Of a stretch of 64,000 nucleotides of DNA, positions 35,513 to 44,457 are shown piece by piece. How positions within the stretch are numbered: the stretch's first letter is position 1; each line of letters opens with the position of its first letter. The notes beneath the pieces were generated by a model. The model did not search any database and was not told the origin of the DNA. It saw only the letters and a list, made by a program, of their open reading frames with translations. Origin of the DNA: Chitinophaga sp. SYP-B3965 (lineage in GTDB: Bacteria; Bacteroidota; Bacteroidia; Chitinophagales; Chitinophagaceae); assembly GCF_009647655.1 (NCBI RefSeq), contig NZ_WJFD01000002.1, forward strand, positions 682,001 through 746,000. Direction: 5' to 3'. Made by a program: the position numbers and the translations under genes.

Positions 35513-35552
35513 CACACTTTTAGTAAAACTGTTTTAACACGCCTGAATAGTC

Positions 35553-36314
35553 ATGAGCTTGAAGGATCAATTAGACCTGCAACGATTGCCGCGTCACATC
35601 GCCATCATTATGGATGGCAATGGGAGGTGGGCCAAAGAACGAGGGCAGGATCGACTTTACGGGCATCATCAGGGAGTGGAAAGTGTGCGGGATATTGTGG
35701 AGGGTTGTGCTGAACTTGGCATAGAATACCTTACTTTATACGCTTTTTCTACTGAAAACTGGGATCGGCCGGTGTATGAAGTGAACGGCATCATGGAGCT
35801 GCTGGTTACCACTATCCGCAAGGAGGTGGAAACACTTAATAAAAATAACATACGCCTGCATGTGATCGGGGATATGTCAATGCTGCCTGCACACTGCCAG
35901 CGGGAGTTGCAGGAAGCAATGGATATCACTGCTCCTAACGGGGGATTGAACCTGGTAATGGCGTTAAGCTATAGCGCAAGGTGGGAGATCCTGCAGGCGG
36001 CACGTGCTATTGCAAAAGATGCGCAAAGTGGTAAGCTCAATCCAGATGAGCTTACACCTGAAGTTTGGGAAAAATACCTATGCACTGCAGGTTTACCGGA
36101 TCCGGAACTGATGATCCGAACCAGCGGCGAACACCGTATAAGCAATTTCTTATTGTATCAACTGGCCTACGCAGAACTGTATTTCACGAATACGCGCTGG
36201 CCCGATTTCCGCAAAGAGAATCTGTACGAAGCCATTTTAAATTATCAAACCAGAGAACGTCGATTCGGCAAAACAAGCGAACAAATACAGCAGAATGAAG
36301 AAATTGTTTCCTAA
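35553..36314 (+). CDS. uppS: Isoprenyl transferase (undecaprenyl diphosphate synthase)
   Basis: A 253-residue cis-prenyltransferase that extends farnesyl diphosphate with isopentenyl diphosphate to the C55 lipid carrier for peptidoglycan and other surface polymers. IAIIMDGNGRWAKERG carries the catalytic Asp21; LTLYAFSTENWDRP, the NLVMALSYSAR strand and LMIRTSGEHRISNFLLYQLAYAELYFT complete the family signature. Its 3' end overlaps the bamA start by 20 bases, indicating translational coupling. Confidence 0.96.
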   Translation: MSLKDQLDLQRLPRHIAIIMDGNGRWAKERGQDRLYGHHQGVESVRDIVEGCAELGIEYLTLYAFSTENWDRPVYEVNGIMELLVTTIRKEVETLNKNNIRLHVIGDMSMLPAHCQRELQEAMDITAPNGGLNLVMALSYSARWEILQAARAIAKDAQSGKLNPDELTPEVWEKYLCTAGLPDPELMIRTSGEHRISNFLLYQLAYAELYFTNTRWPDFRKENLYEAILNYQTRERRFGKTSEQIQQNEEIVS

Positions 36315-39042
36315 AAGCCTACTGGCCGTAGTTTTATGTTGCAGCGCGGGATACACTGTGCGTGCCCAGCAAAAGGATACCATCCCCGTACCGGCACAAA
36401 AACCTACGGAAGGTGTAAATCCCTTTACGCTGGCTAATCCACAGCAATTCGACATTGCCGACATTGCCGTAACCGGTACTGAATTCCTCGATAAGACCCT
36501 GCTGCTTTCTCTCTCCGGCCTTGCCGTAGGGGATAAAGTTGTGCTGCCGGGCGACCATTTTGCCAAAGCCATCCAGAGCCTCTGGGGGCAACGCTTGTTC
36601 TCTAACATCGCTATTTACATCACCAAGATCGAAGGCACTAAACTCTGGCTGGAAATAGCCCTGGTGGAAAAAGCCCGTATGTCTAACTTCTTCTGGAAAG
36701 GCGTGAAGAAAGGAGATGGTGATGAACTGACCACCAAAGCTGGCCTGCGTAAAGGTTCTGTGATCACAGAAGCCATGCAGCAGAACACCATCAATGTGGT
36801 TCATAAATTCTATGCAGACAAAGGTTTCCGCAACGTAACCACCCGCATGGAAGAAAGAAAAGATCCGGCACCGGCAGTGAATTCTGCTACTGTATACTTC
36901 CACATCGACAAGGGTAAGAAAGTAAAAGTGAACGACATCAACTTTGTAGGTAACTACAGCATGTCCGACGCTACACTGAAAAAGAAAATGAAAGGCACAA
37001 AGGAAACAAGCCGTTTTACTTTGTATCCTGATATGGCCAATCAGTGGTCAGACAGTATGGTAAAGTCATCCAACTACTGGAAGGAAATGGGTTATCTTTC
37101 TGCTACCCGCTCCCTTGCACAACTGGATCCGTACTTCCGCTTTCACCTTTTCACTTCTGCCAAGTTCAATGAAACAAAGTATGCGGAAGACAAGGAAAAA
37201 CTGATCGCTCACTATAACGCAAAAGGTCATCGTGACGCGCAGATCTTAAGAGATACTACTTATCCTTCCATGAAAGGCAACCTCAACGTTGAGATTGAAC
37301 TGGAAGAAGGAAGAAAATATTATTTCGGTAACATTACCTGGAGAGGTAACACGGTTTATTCCGATACGGTGCTCTCCCGTGGTCTTGGTATTCGCAAAGG
37401 AGATATCTACAACCTGGAACTCTTAGGCAAACGTCTTGGAAATCCTCCAGGCCCTGAAGGTGGCGATATCGGAAGTTTGTATATGGATGATGGTTACCTG
37501 TTCTTCCAGGTAGATCCGGTGGAAATTGGTATCCGTGGAGATACCATCGATTATGAGATCCGTATCCAGGAAGGTCCGCAGGCTACTATTAAAGACATCC
37601 GCATTGCAGGGAACGAAAAAACAAACGAACACGTAGTGCGTCGTGAGTTGCGTACCTTGCCAGGCGATAAGTTCAGCCGCCAGAATTTGATCCGTTCCCA
37701 ACGGGAGATTTCACAGCTCGGCTTCTTCAACCCGGAAACAATTGGTATCAACCCTGTTCCTAACATGCAGGAAGGTACGGTGGACATCGATTATAAAGTG
37801 GAAGAAAGAGCGAATGACCAATTGGAGCTTTCTGCAGGCTGGGGTGGTTATATCGGGTTGACAGGTACACTGGGTGTAACGTTCAACAACTTCTCCCTCC
37901 GTAATATCTTTAAGAAAGAAACATGGGATCCGTTACCAAGTGGTGATGGTCAGAAGTTGAGTGTACGTATCTCTTCTAACGGTAAAGCCTATCGTTCTTA
38001 TAACTTCTCATTTACTGAACCATGGCTGGGTGGTAAGAAACGGAATCCTTTCTCCGTGAGCTTCTACAGCACTTTTCAAAACCCGAATGCCTTCGCAGAA
38101 TATTACAATCAACCAGTGAGCAATCCTGGTGCTTACTTCAGGGTTGTGGGTGGATCCGTTTCATTGGGTAAACAATTGAAATGGCCGGATGACTGGTTCT
38201 CCCTGATGTACTCTGTGAACTATCAACGTTATAAACTGAAAGACTTTAACTATTTTGGTCTGGAAGGATTTGATAACGGGGTTTCCAATAACTTAAGCTT
38301 CCGTCTCACTTTAGCGCGTTCTTCTGTAGATCAGCAGATCTTCCCGCGCAGTGGTTCCAGCTTCATGATCTTTGGTCAGTTCACACCGCCTTATTCTTTG
38401 TTCAATCCTGATAAGGATTATACCAAAGAACCTATCAAGGACCAGTTCAAATTCATTGAATATCAGAAGTATCGTATGAACGCTGAGTGGTATGTTCCAT
38501 TGAGCCGTCCGCGTGGTGCTGATAATAAATCACTGGTACTGAAGGTGGCCGCTAAATTTGGTTACCTGGGTAAATATAATAACCGTACTACTTTATCACC
38601 ATTCGGCCGGTTTGAGCTGGGTGGAGATGGTTTGAGCAATTTTGCGGTATACGACAGGGATATCATCTCCCAACGCGGTTACCCGGTTTATTATACTTCC
38701 AATCCTAAATTAAATCCGGAAAGCACTGCGCCGCCAGCTGGTTACTCAGGCTTTACGATGTTCAATAAATATGTCGTGGAACTGCGTTATCCCTTCAGTC
38801 TCAATCCAAGTTCAACCATTTTTGGTCTGATCTTCATGGAAGCGGCGAATGGTTACCGCGACTTCAAAGAATATGATCCATTCCGCCTGAGACGCTCTGT
38901 GGGCGTGGGTGCGAGGTTCTACCTGCCCATGTTTGGATTGCTTGGATTTGACTATGGCATAGGTTTGGATAGATTAAGGCCAGGGGGTGGTATGAAGGAT
39001 GCTGCTAAATTCACCTTCATGTTAGGCTTTGAACCGGAATAA
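36295..39042 (+). CDS. bamA: Outer-membrane protein assembly factor BamA
   Basis: A 915-residue Omp85 protein, the barrel-insertion catalyst of the outer membrane. A signal peptide (ends VRAQQ, about 25) is followed by several POTRA domains (about 45-490; for example VNDINFVGNYSMSDATLKKKM, YFGNITWRGNTVYSDTVLSRGLGIRKGD and IKDIRIAGNEKTNEHVVRRELRTLPGD) and a C-terminal 16-strand barrel (about 500-915). The lock-like motif appears as SQRGYP instead of VRGF. It overlaps uppS by 20 bases and is followed by two Skp/OmpH chaperone genes, giving a complete outer-membrane-protein delivery cluster. Confidence 0.96.
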   Translation: MKKLFPKSLLAVVLCCSAGYTVRAQQKDTIPVPAQKPTEGVNPFTLANPQQFDIADIAVTGTEFLDKTLLLSLSGLAVGDKVVLPGDHFAKAIQSLWGQRLFSNIAIYITKIEGTKLWLEIALVEKARMSNFFWKGVKKGDGDELTTKAGLRKGSVITEAMQQNTINVVHKFYADKGFRNVTTRMEERKDPAPAVNSATVYFHIDKGKKVKVNDINFVGNYSMSDATLKKKMKGTKETSRFTLYPDMANQWSDSMVKSSNYWKEMGYLSATRSLAQLDPYFRFHLFTSAKFNETKYAEDKEKLIAHYNAKGHRDAQILRDTTYPSMKGNLNVEIELEEGRKYYFGNITWRGNTVYSDTVLSRGLGIRKGDIYNLELLGKRLGNPPGPEGGDIGSLYMDDGYLFFQVDPVEIGIRGDTIDYEIRIQEGPQATIKDIRIAGNEKTNEHVVRRELRTLPGDKFSRQNLIRSQREISQLGFFNPETIGINPVPNMQEGTVDIDYKVEERANDQLELSAGWGGYIGLTGTLGVTFNNFSLRNIFKKETWDPLPSGDGQKLSVRISSNGKAYRSYNFSFTEPWLGGKKRNPFSVSFYSTFQNPNAFAEYYNQPVSNPGAYFRVVGGSVSLGKQLKWPDDWFSLMYSVNYQRYKLKDFNYFGLEGFDNGVSNNLSFRLTLARSSVDQQIFPRSGSSFMIFGQFTPPYSLFNPDKDYTKEPIKDQFKFIEYQKYRMNAEWYVPLSRPRGADNKSLVLKVAAKFGYLGKYNNRTTLSPFGRFELGGDGLSNFAVYDRDIISQRGYPVYYTSNPKLNPESTAPPAGYSGFTMFNKYVVELRYPFSLNPSSTIFGLIFMEAANGYRDFKEYDPFRLRRSVGVGARFYLPMFGLLGFDYGIGLDRLRPGGGMKDAAKFTFMLGFEPE

Positions 39043-39118
39043 AATATTTATTATATATTGCAAAACTTGTGCGGGGTCCGCACGTTAGATAGCAATAAGA
39101 CTAATAAACCTTTTTCTC

Positions 39119-39634
39119 ATGAAAAGATTATTCATCACTACGGCTTTAGTATTAGGTACAGTATTTGGCGCCCTGGCACAGAAATATTGTGTGATAGATA
39201 CGAAGTATATACTGGAGAGCATTCCTGACTACAAGGATGCGCAGAAACAGCTGGATGCTTTATCGGAACAATGGCAGAAAGAAATTGATGCCAAATTCCA
39301 GGAAGTGGATAAGATGTATAAGTCGTACCAGGCAGAACAGGTGATGCTGACAGATGAACTGAAGCGCAAGCGGGAAGATGAGATCATTGCCCGGGAGAAA
39401 GATGCAAAAGACCTGCAAAAGAAACGTTTTGGCTACGAAGGCGATCTGTTTAAGAAAAGAGAAGGACTTGTAAAACCAATTCAGGATAAGATCTACAGTG
39501 CCGTACAAAAGCTGGCTGCCAGCAGGATGTATGATTTTGTACTTGACAAATCCGGTGGTATTACAGTAATATTCTCCGATCCTAAACTAGACAAAAGCGA
39601 AGAGATCCTCAGGTCCCTGGGGGTTAAGAAGTAA
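39119..39634 (+). CDS. OmpH/Skp family periplasmic chaperone (first copy)
   Basis: A 171-residue Skp-like chaperone. Signal peptide (ends ALAQK) then KYCVIDTKYILESIPDYKDAQKQLDAL, followed by a long charged coiled-coil (about 45-125, Lys/Glu/Asp-rich) and a return beta segment (MYDFVLDKSGGITVIFSDPKLD). Skp trimers hold unfolded outer-membrane proteins in the periplasm. Placed 76 bases behind bamA with a paralogue immediately after. Confidence 0.93.
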   Translation: MKRLFITTALVLGTVFGALAQKYCVIDTKYILESIPDYKDAQKQLDALSEQWQKEIDAKFQEVDKMYKSYQAEQVMLTDELKRKREDEIIAREKDAKDLQKKRFGYEGDLFKKREGLVKPIQDKIYSAVQKLAASRMYDFVLDKSGGITVIFSDPKLDKSEEILRSLGVKK

Positions 39635-39694
39635 TCCTTTTACCATCTTTACCTATAACTTTTTAAATTTCTTTTAAACACAAGACAACACATC

Positions 39695-40231
39695 ATGAAG
39701 AAGTATGTAATTATTGCCTTTGTTGCATTCACCGGATTATTCAGTGTGAAGGCCAGCGCACAAGCCAAGATCGCGCATATCAACGCCCAGGCATTGATAG
39801 AGACAATGCCTGAAACTAAAAAAGCACAAGCTGACATTGAAACATTTGCAGCCGGACTGGAGAAAGAGAGCGGAACTTTGGTGGCTGAATACAATAAAAA
39901 AATGGCTGATTTTGACAAATCATCCGCTACCGATAGTGAAACAATGAAACAAGTGAAGGTGAAAGAGATCCAGGATGCTCAAAAACGCATTCAGGAGTAC
40001 GAAACCCTTGCTCGTGAGAAGATCGGTGCTAAGCAAAATGAATTGCTGAAACCAGTTTATGACAAAGCCCGTAAAGCGATCGAAGATGTTGCTAAAGAGA
40101 AAGGTTACGCTTATGTAATTGATAGCTCTAGCGGTTCTTTGCTTGTTTCTCCTGCAGGAGATGATATCCTGGCTACTGTTAAGACTAAACTGGGTATTGC
40201 TAATACTCCAGCGGCACCAGCGGCTAAATAA
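39695..40231 (+). CDS. OmpH/Skp family periplasmic chaperone (second copy)
   Basis: A 178-residue paralogue of the preceding gene: signal peptide (ends SAQA), AKIAHINAQALIETMPETKKAQADIETFA, a charged coiled-coil arm and GYAYVIDSSSGSLLVSPAGDDILATVKTKLGI, with an Ala/Pro-rich tail. The tandem pair probably arose by duplication and may form different trimers or serve different clients. A terminator follows 23 bases after the stop. Confidence 0.93.
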   Translation: MKKYVIIAFVAFTGLFSVKASAQAKIAHINAQALIETMPETKKAQADIETFAAGLEKESGTLVAEYNKKMADFDKSSATDSETMKQVKVKEIQDAQKRIQEYETLAREKIGAKQNELLKPVYDKARKAIEDVAKEKGYAYVIDSSSGSLLVSPAGDDILATVKTKLGIANTPAAPAAK

Positions 40232-40254
40232 GGCTTATTTAAGTTATTAATGAG

Positions 40255-40285
40255 AGGCTGACCTTTGGGTTGGCCTTTCTTTTTT
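40255..40285 (+). terminator. Intrinsic terminator of bamA-skp cluster
   Basis: AGGCTGACC (40255-40263) pairs with GGTTGGCCT (40268-40276, two wobbles), loop TTTG, then TTCTTTTTT. Confidence 0.8.
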
Positions 40286-40297
40286 GGCTGAGGGTTT

Positions 40298-40316
40298 GCC
40301 GCACAGCAAAGGGCGG
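40298..40316. repeat. Dispersed 19-base repeat, copy A
   Basis: GCCGCACAGCAAAGGGCGG, one base different from the three copies at 59199-59409. The preceding GGCTG..GGTTT context is shared with the 59199 copy and a T-run follows, as in two of the other copies. Confidence 0.8.
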
Positions 40317-40363
40317 AAGTTTTTTTTTATGAAGAAGTGGTGTTTTCTCTTTTTATATAGAAG

Positions 40364-40477
40364 GGTCTCTTTAAATAAAAGAACCCCCTTTGCAAAGAAG
40401 AGGCTTCTTAAATAGAAAGTATCCCTCTTTGCAAAGAAGTGCTTGCTTAAATAAAAAACACCCCTCTTTGCCGCCAG
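40364..40477. repeat. Three degenerate 37-39-base tandem repeats
   Basis: Units 40364-40400, 40401-40439 and 40440-about 40477 share the pattern CTT-AAATA-AAA followed by CCCCTCTTTGC; the first two end CAAAGAAG. The third runs into CCGCCAGGGCGCGAAAGGGC, a decayed likeness of the 19-base repeat. Confidence 0.6.
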
Positions 40478-40642
40478 GGCGCGAAAGGGCATACTATTTT
40501 CACCTATGGCGCAGGAGAACCTCAATCAAACACGTATCGAACACGTGGTTAAGGATTGACCTCTTTGGGGGTGGTTAAAATAGTATCAGGGGCCTATTTT
40601 TATAAATCTTGGAATAGGCTTTTCATTTTAAATATTTTATCC

Positions 40643-40650
40643 TACCTTTG
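40643..40650 (+). promoter_or_regulatory. -7 element for rpmH-rnpA
   Basis: TACCTTTG matches TAnnTTTG, with TTT at the -33 position. It lies 93 bases before rpmH. Confidence 0.5.
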
Positions 40651-40743
40651 CCTTCCGTTTTAAACGGGGCTGATCACAGTCTGCCCGCCTGAAAGACGGG
40701 ATGGGTAACAAGTTTTAAGTATAAAGGAAAATTAAAAAACAAG

Positions 40744-40899
40744 ATGAAACGTACTTTTCAACCGCACAACAGACGCAGAAAGAGCGTACACGGTTTCAGA
40801 AAGAGAATGGAAACTGCCAACGGCCGTAAAGTATTGGCATCCCGCAGAGCGAAGGGCAGAAAGAAGCTGACCGTTTCTGACGAGCGCAAGCTGAAATAA
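40744..40899 (+). CDS. rpmH: 50S ribosomal protein L34
   Basis: A 51-residue basic protein beginning [22 protein letters not shown] and ending [11 protein letters not shown], the invariant L34 sequence. It is part of the large ribosomal subunit. It precedes rnpA as in nearly all bacteria. The usual dnaA neighbour is not seen upstream, where the skp genes lie instead. Confidence 0.98.
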   Translation: MKRTFQPHNRRRKSVHGFRKRMETANGRKVLASRRAKGRKKLTVSDERKLK

Positions 40900-40969
40900 T
40901 TCGACATAAACTCATATTGCCATAAAAACTTATTCTTTTAACAAGGAGGAGAAGTTAAAAAGCAGGAAA

Positions 40970-41305
40970 ATGATTGAAACGCTTTTTCGCAAAGGAAAAG
41001 CGTTTTCTATTTTCCCCTACCGGGTCATATACATGCCGGCTAAACTCACTTCGGACAAATATCCTGTTCAGGCCGGTTTCAGTGTATCGTCCCGCAAGTT
41101 TCCCCATGCCGTAGACCGTAACCGCATCAAACGTCTCGGCCGTGAATGTTACCGGCTGCAAAAGCAGGAACTTTACGATGCCCTCCAGGGCAAATCCTCC
41201 CAATTAGCCGTATTTTTTATTTATACGGACAAAAAAATCGCTGATTTACCTACCCTTCGCGATAAATTTTCGGTAATTTTAGAGAGATTGAAGAAATCGA
41301 TCTGA
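40970..41305 (+). CDS. rnpA: Ribonuclease P protein component
   Basis: The protein subunit of RNase P, which matures tRNA 5' ends with the catalytic RNA. From the first ATG (40970) it has 111 residues, with [26 protein letters not shown] carrying the RNR signature. The frame stays open upstream to a stop at 40907, and codons just before the ATG read TYSFNKEEKLKSRK, the conserved RnpA N-terminus. The true start is therefore probably a rare codon (ATA 40922 or ATT 40916); the coordinates give the conservative ATG. yidD follows 11 bases on. Confidence 0.93.
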   Translation: MIETLFRKGKAFSIFPYRVIYMPAKLTSDKYPVQAGFSVSSRKFPHAVDRNRIKRLGRECYRLQKQELYDALQGKSSQLAVFFIYTDKKIADLPTLRDKFSVILERLKKSI

Positions 41306-41316
41306 GGTGCAGACTG

Positions 41317-41547
41317 ATGAAGAAATTACTAATTATATTAAGTTTCCCATTTATATTACTGATCAAAATATACCAGTGGTGCATAAGTCCGTTCTTAGGC
41401 GCCCGTTGCCGGTATACGCCCAGTTGCTCCCATTATGGCCTGGAGGCCTTTAAAAAACATGGGATCTTCAAAGGTGGCTGGCTGACTGTTAAACGGATAC
41501 TGAGTTGCCATCCCTGGGGTGGCCATGGTTACGATCCGGTACCATAA
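41317..41547 (+). CDS. yidD: Membrane protein insertion efficiency factor YidD
   Basis: A 76-residue protein with an N-terminal hydrophobic helix, [27 protein letters not shown] and the C-terminal [14 protein letters not shown], fully typical of YidD, which aids membrane protein insertion alongside YidC. rpmH-rnpA-yidD is the standard order; yidC itself is not present here. Confidence 0.96.
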   Translation: MKKLLIILSFPFILLIKIYQWCISPFLGARCRYTPSCSHYGLEAFKKHGIFKGGWLTVKRILSCHPWGGHGYDPVP

Positions 41548-41603
41548 TTCCGGCTGAAAGTCCCAAGGGGCTGATGCTATTAAAAACCTTTCAAAATCTT
41601 TCT

Positions 41604-43265
41604 ATGCGGCGGATATCCAAAAAATTAGTGCTGTTCTCCTTGCTGGGCCTCTGCCTTGTATTTGCAGCTTTCCGTACCAGTGATAAATACTTCCTCATCG
41701 CCAAGAACCTGGACATTTTTGCCGCGTTCTACCGTGAGCTGAATACGTATTATGTGGAAGACCTTCCGCCTGAAAAACTCATGCACAAAGGCATTGAAGC
41801 CATGCTGGAAGAAACAGACCCCTTCACGGATTTTGTGCCGGAAGAAGAACTGGATGAACTGCGTTTCATGGCTACAGGTAAATATGGCGGTGTGGGTACT
41901 TCCATTTATACAGATGGAGAATGGACGGCGATCACAGATGTGTATGAAGGGAGCCCCATGGCAAAGGCTGGTGTGAAAGCGGGAGATATCATTGTTTCCC
42001 TCAATGGCAAAAGTGCGCAGAACATGGAACAGGATGATATCAGCCTGATGCTGAAAGGCAATCCTGGTACTACTTTGGATATTGTACTCCGTCATCCTTT
42101 AACCGGTGTGGAGAAAGCTTATAAGATCGTTCGCGATGATATTAATGTAAAACCAGTGAGTTATTCCGGCGTGATCCGTGACGACATTGGCTATATTAAA
42201 ATGAGCCAGTTCACCGAGAACAGTGGCTTGCAGGTGCAACAGGCTTTTGAAAAACTCAAACAAACACAACCGCAACTGAAAGGACTGGTGCTGGATCTTC
42301 GTGGAAACCCCGGCGGATTGCTGGAAGAAGCAGTGAGCTTATCCAATATCTTCATCGACAAAAACCAACTGATCGTTAGTACCAAAGGGAAAGTGAAAAG
42401 CTGGGACAGGGAATATAAAACCACCCAAACAGCAGTGGATATTCACATTCCGCTGATCGTGCTGACCAGCCGTACTTCTGCATCTGCTGCGGAAATTGTT
42501 GCGGGTGCTGTACAGGATTTGGATCGTGGTGTAGTGGTTGGGCAACGTTCTTATGGTAAAGGGCTGGTGCAAACTACCCGTCCCCTACCTTATAATGCAA
42601 AGCTGAAAGTGACCACTGCAAGGTATTATACGCCTTCCGGCCGTTGTATTCAGGCCATTGATTATGCGCACAGAACGGAAGATGGAGAAGCGGTGTATGT
42701 GGCAGATTCGTTGCGTCGTTCTTTTGTAACGGCTGGTGGCAGGCCGGTTAAAGATGGTGGTGGTATTGAGCCGGATGCTAAAGTGGAAAGCATGGTGTTG
42801 AGCCAGGTGGCCATTACACTGCTGCGCAAACAATTCATTTTCGATTATGCTACCCGTTATTATTATGCGCATCCTCAGGTGAAACCGGCTACGCAGTTCT
42901 CTCTTACTGATGCTGAGTTTGCTGAGTTTGAAAAGTTCCTGGATGGCAAAGATTATAGTTATAAAACCCGCTCTGAGGAAGCATTGGAGAGTTTCCGCGG
43001 TACGGCTGAGAAAGAGAAATATTATGATGGTCTTGCTAAAGAGTTTGAAGCTTTGCAGCTGAAAATGAAGCACGATAAAAAGCAGGATATGCTAAAGAAT
43101 AAAACGGAGATCCGCCAGTTACTGGAAGAAGAGATCATGAACCGTTATTATCCTCAGTTGGGCAGAATAGAAAAGGGATTGAGCTGGGATAAAGATGTGG
43201 ATGAAGCGGTTGCTTTATTGAGGGCGCCGGCTAAGTACCAGGCTTTGCTGCAGAAGAAGGATTAA
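41604..43265 (+). CDS. S41 family C-terminal processing protease (CtpA-like)
   Basis: A 553-residue periplasmic serine protease (Tsp/Ctp type) that degrades or trims proteins from their C-termini. Signal anchor (residues 5-25), N-terminal helices, a PDZ domain (about 80-170; KYGGVGTSIYTDGEW, GSPMAKAGVKAGDIIVSLNG) and the S41 core with LRGNPGGLLEEAV, catalytic serine in SRTSASAAEIVAGA and lysine in GQRSYGKGLVQ. A C-terminal helical tail of about 150 residues follows. Start chosen at 41604 (MRRISKKLVLF); an in-frame ATG at 41574 is the alternative. It lies 57 bases after yidD. Confidence 0.92.
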   Translation: MRRISKKLVLFSLLGLCLVFAAFRTSDKYFLIAKNLDIFAAFYRELNTYYVEDLPPEKLMHKGIEAMLEETDPFTDFVPEEELDELRFMATGKYGGVGTSIYTDGEWTAITDVYEGSPMAKAGVKAGDIIVSLNGKSAQNMEQDDISLMLKGNPGTTLDIVLRHPLTGVEKAYKIVRDDINVKPVSYSGVIRDDIGYIKMSQFTENSGLQVQQAFEKLKQTQPQLKGLVLDLRGNPGGLLEEAVSLSNIFIDKNQLIVSTKGKVKSWDREYKTTQTAVDIHIPLIVLTSRTSASAAEIVAGAVQDLDRGVVVGQRSYGKGLVQTTRPLPYNAKLKVTTARYYTPSGRCIQAIDYAHRTEDGEAVYVADSLRRSFVTAGGRPVKDGGGIEPDAKVESMVLSQVAITLLRKQFIFDYATRYYYAHPQVKPATQFSLTDAEFAEFEKFLDGKDYSYKTRSEEALESFRGTAEKEKYYDGLAKEFEALQLKMKHDKKQDMLKNKTEIRQLLEEEIMNRYYPQLGRIEKGLSWDKDVDEAVALLRAPAKYQALLQKKD

Positions 43266-43267
43266 TT

Positions 43268-43531
43268 ATGAATTTAATTGAATTAAAAGATAAACTTTAT
43301 TGGAATAATGTTCCAGAGCAATAGTACTCATTAGATGAAGGTTTAAAGCCGGATGCTTGCATTTTATACAAAAACTACGCTAAGTGGGAGTTTTTCTATT
43401 TGGATGAGAGGGGAGGAAGGAATGATTATAGGATCTTCGATAATGATCATGAAGCATTTGAATTTTTATGGAAAAAAATGGAATACTTATTAGATTTTTA
43501 TAAAATAAGCCCAAAGGGGAAAGACAAATAA
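43268..43531 (+). pseudogene. Small AT-rich gene interrupted by an amber stop
   Basis: From ATG 43268 a frame of 87 codons ends at TAA 43529-43531, with a single TAG at codon 19 (43322-43324). The translation reads naturally across it (NNVPEQ*YSLDEGLKPDACILYKNYAKWEFFYLDERGGRNDYRIF), and a tryptophan at the stop (TGG to TAG) would restore it. It is AT-rich, acidic and aromatic, in the style of small accessory or immunity-type proteins, and starts 2 bases behind the protease stop. Family not identified. A sequencing error is a possible explanation. Confidence 0.6.
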
Positions 43532-43611
43532 TGTTAGCCATCCACCCCTATTGCAACCCATTGCAGAAAAATAACATTGCATAGCTAAATTGTTTTTCGT
43601 TTTTTTAGGGT

Positions 43612-44421
43612 ATGTATGAAATAAGCCGCTTCCACCTTGCTTTAATGCTGGTGATAACCCTTGGTGCCTGCTCAACCGGAAAAAAGCTGACGAATGCTAA
43701 AACAAGCTCAGTCAATGTTCTGTGTTACAATATTCACGTAGCCAACCCTCCTTCTGTAAAAAATAAAAAAGATATCCCTGCTATTGCAAAAGTGATCACG
43801 GATACAAAACCGGATATTGTGATGCTGCAGGAAGTGGATGTGCATACGAACCGCTCCGGTAAAGATGTACACCAGGCGGAAGAACTGGCCAAAAGTACCA
43901 ATATGGCTTATTTCTTTGCGAAGGGAATTGACCATGATGGCGGGGAATATGGCGTTGCCATCCTCACGCATTATCCCATTATCGAAACAAAAAGATATCC
44001 TTTAACAACCATAGCCGGTACAAATGGAGAACCGCGCGTATTGGCCACGGCTTTACTGAAACTCCCTGGTAACAAGCGTTTGCTGATAGCCTGTACCCAT
44101 CTGGATGCACAAAGGGGAGATACCAACCGGCTGGTACAGATCAAAGAGGTAACAGCTATATTAAAAGATCAGCCGTATCCGGTTATTCTGGCAGGGGATT
44201 TGAACGCTCCTGAGGGCAGCGCTGTTATTAATATATTAGATCAGTATTTTACCCGCAGCTGTAAGGATTGCGGATTTACGATCCCGGTGGAAAACCCACA
44301 CCGGTGCATTGATTTCATTTCCTTTACACCAGGGAAATTTGCCGTAGAGAAACATGTGGTGATCCAGGAGAAATACGCGTCTGACCACTTACCGGTGAAC
44401 GCTGTATTACGTTTCAAGTAG
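43612..44421 (+). CDS. Endonuclease/exonuclease/phosphatase-fold lipoprotein
   Basis: A 269-residue exported lipoprotein (lipobox ITLGAC, Cys20) with an EEP (DNase I-like) domain: NVLCYNIHVANPPS, VMLQEVDVHTNRSG, ACTHLDAQRGD, ILAGDLNAPEGS and ASDHLPVNAVLR are the metal- and phosphate-binding blocks. Family members hydrolyse phosphodiesters in nucleic acids, sphingomyelin or inositol phosphates; substrate here is unknown. The cell position is periplasmic or outer-membrane-facing. Confidence 0.85.
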   Translation: MYEISRFHLALMLVITLGACSTGKKLTNAKTSSVNVLCYNIHVANPPSVKNKKDIPAIAKVITDTKPDIVMLQEVDVHTNRSGKDVHQAEELAKSTNMAYFFAKGIDHDGGEYGVAILTHYPIIETKRYPLTTIAGTNGEPRVLATALLKLPGNKRLLIACTHLDAQRGDTNRLVQIKEVTAILKDQPYPVILAGDLNAPEGSAVINILDQYFTRSCKDCGFTIPVENPHRCIDFISFTPGKFAVEKHVVIQEKYASDHLPVNAVLRFK

Positions 44422-44457
44422 CAATCGATTATCTTTAAAATATAAAATATACTTAGC

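Larger units (their letters stand above)
40232..40743. other. 512-base intergenic region between skp and rpmH
   Basis: Holds, in order, an intrinsic terminator (40255-40285), one copy of the 19-base repeat (40298-40316), three degenerate 37-39-base tandem units (40364-about 40477), an AT-rich stretch, the rpmH promoter element (40643-40650) and an rpmH leader of about 90 bases that contains small GC hairpins. No credible protein gene. Confidence 0.75.
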
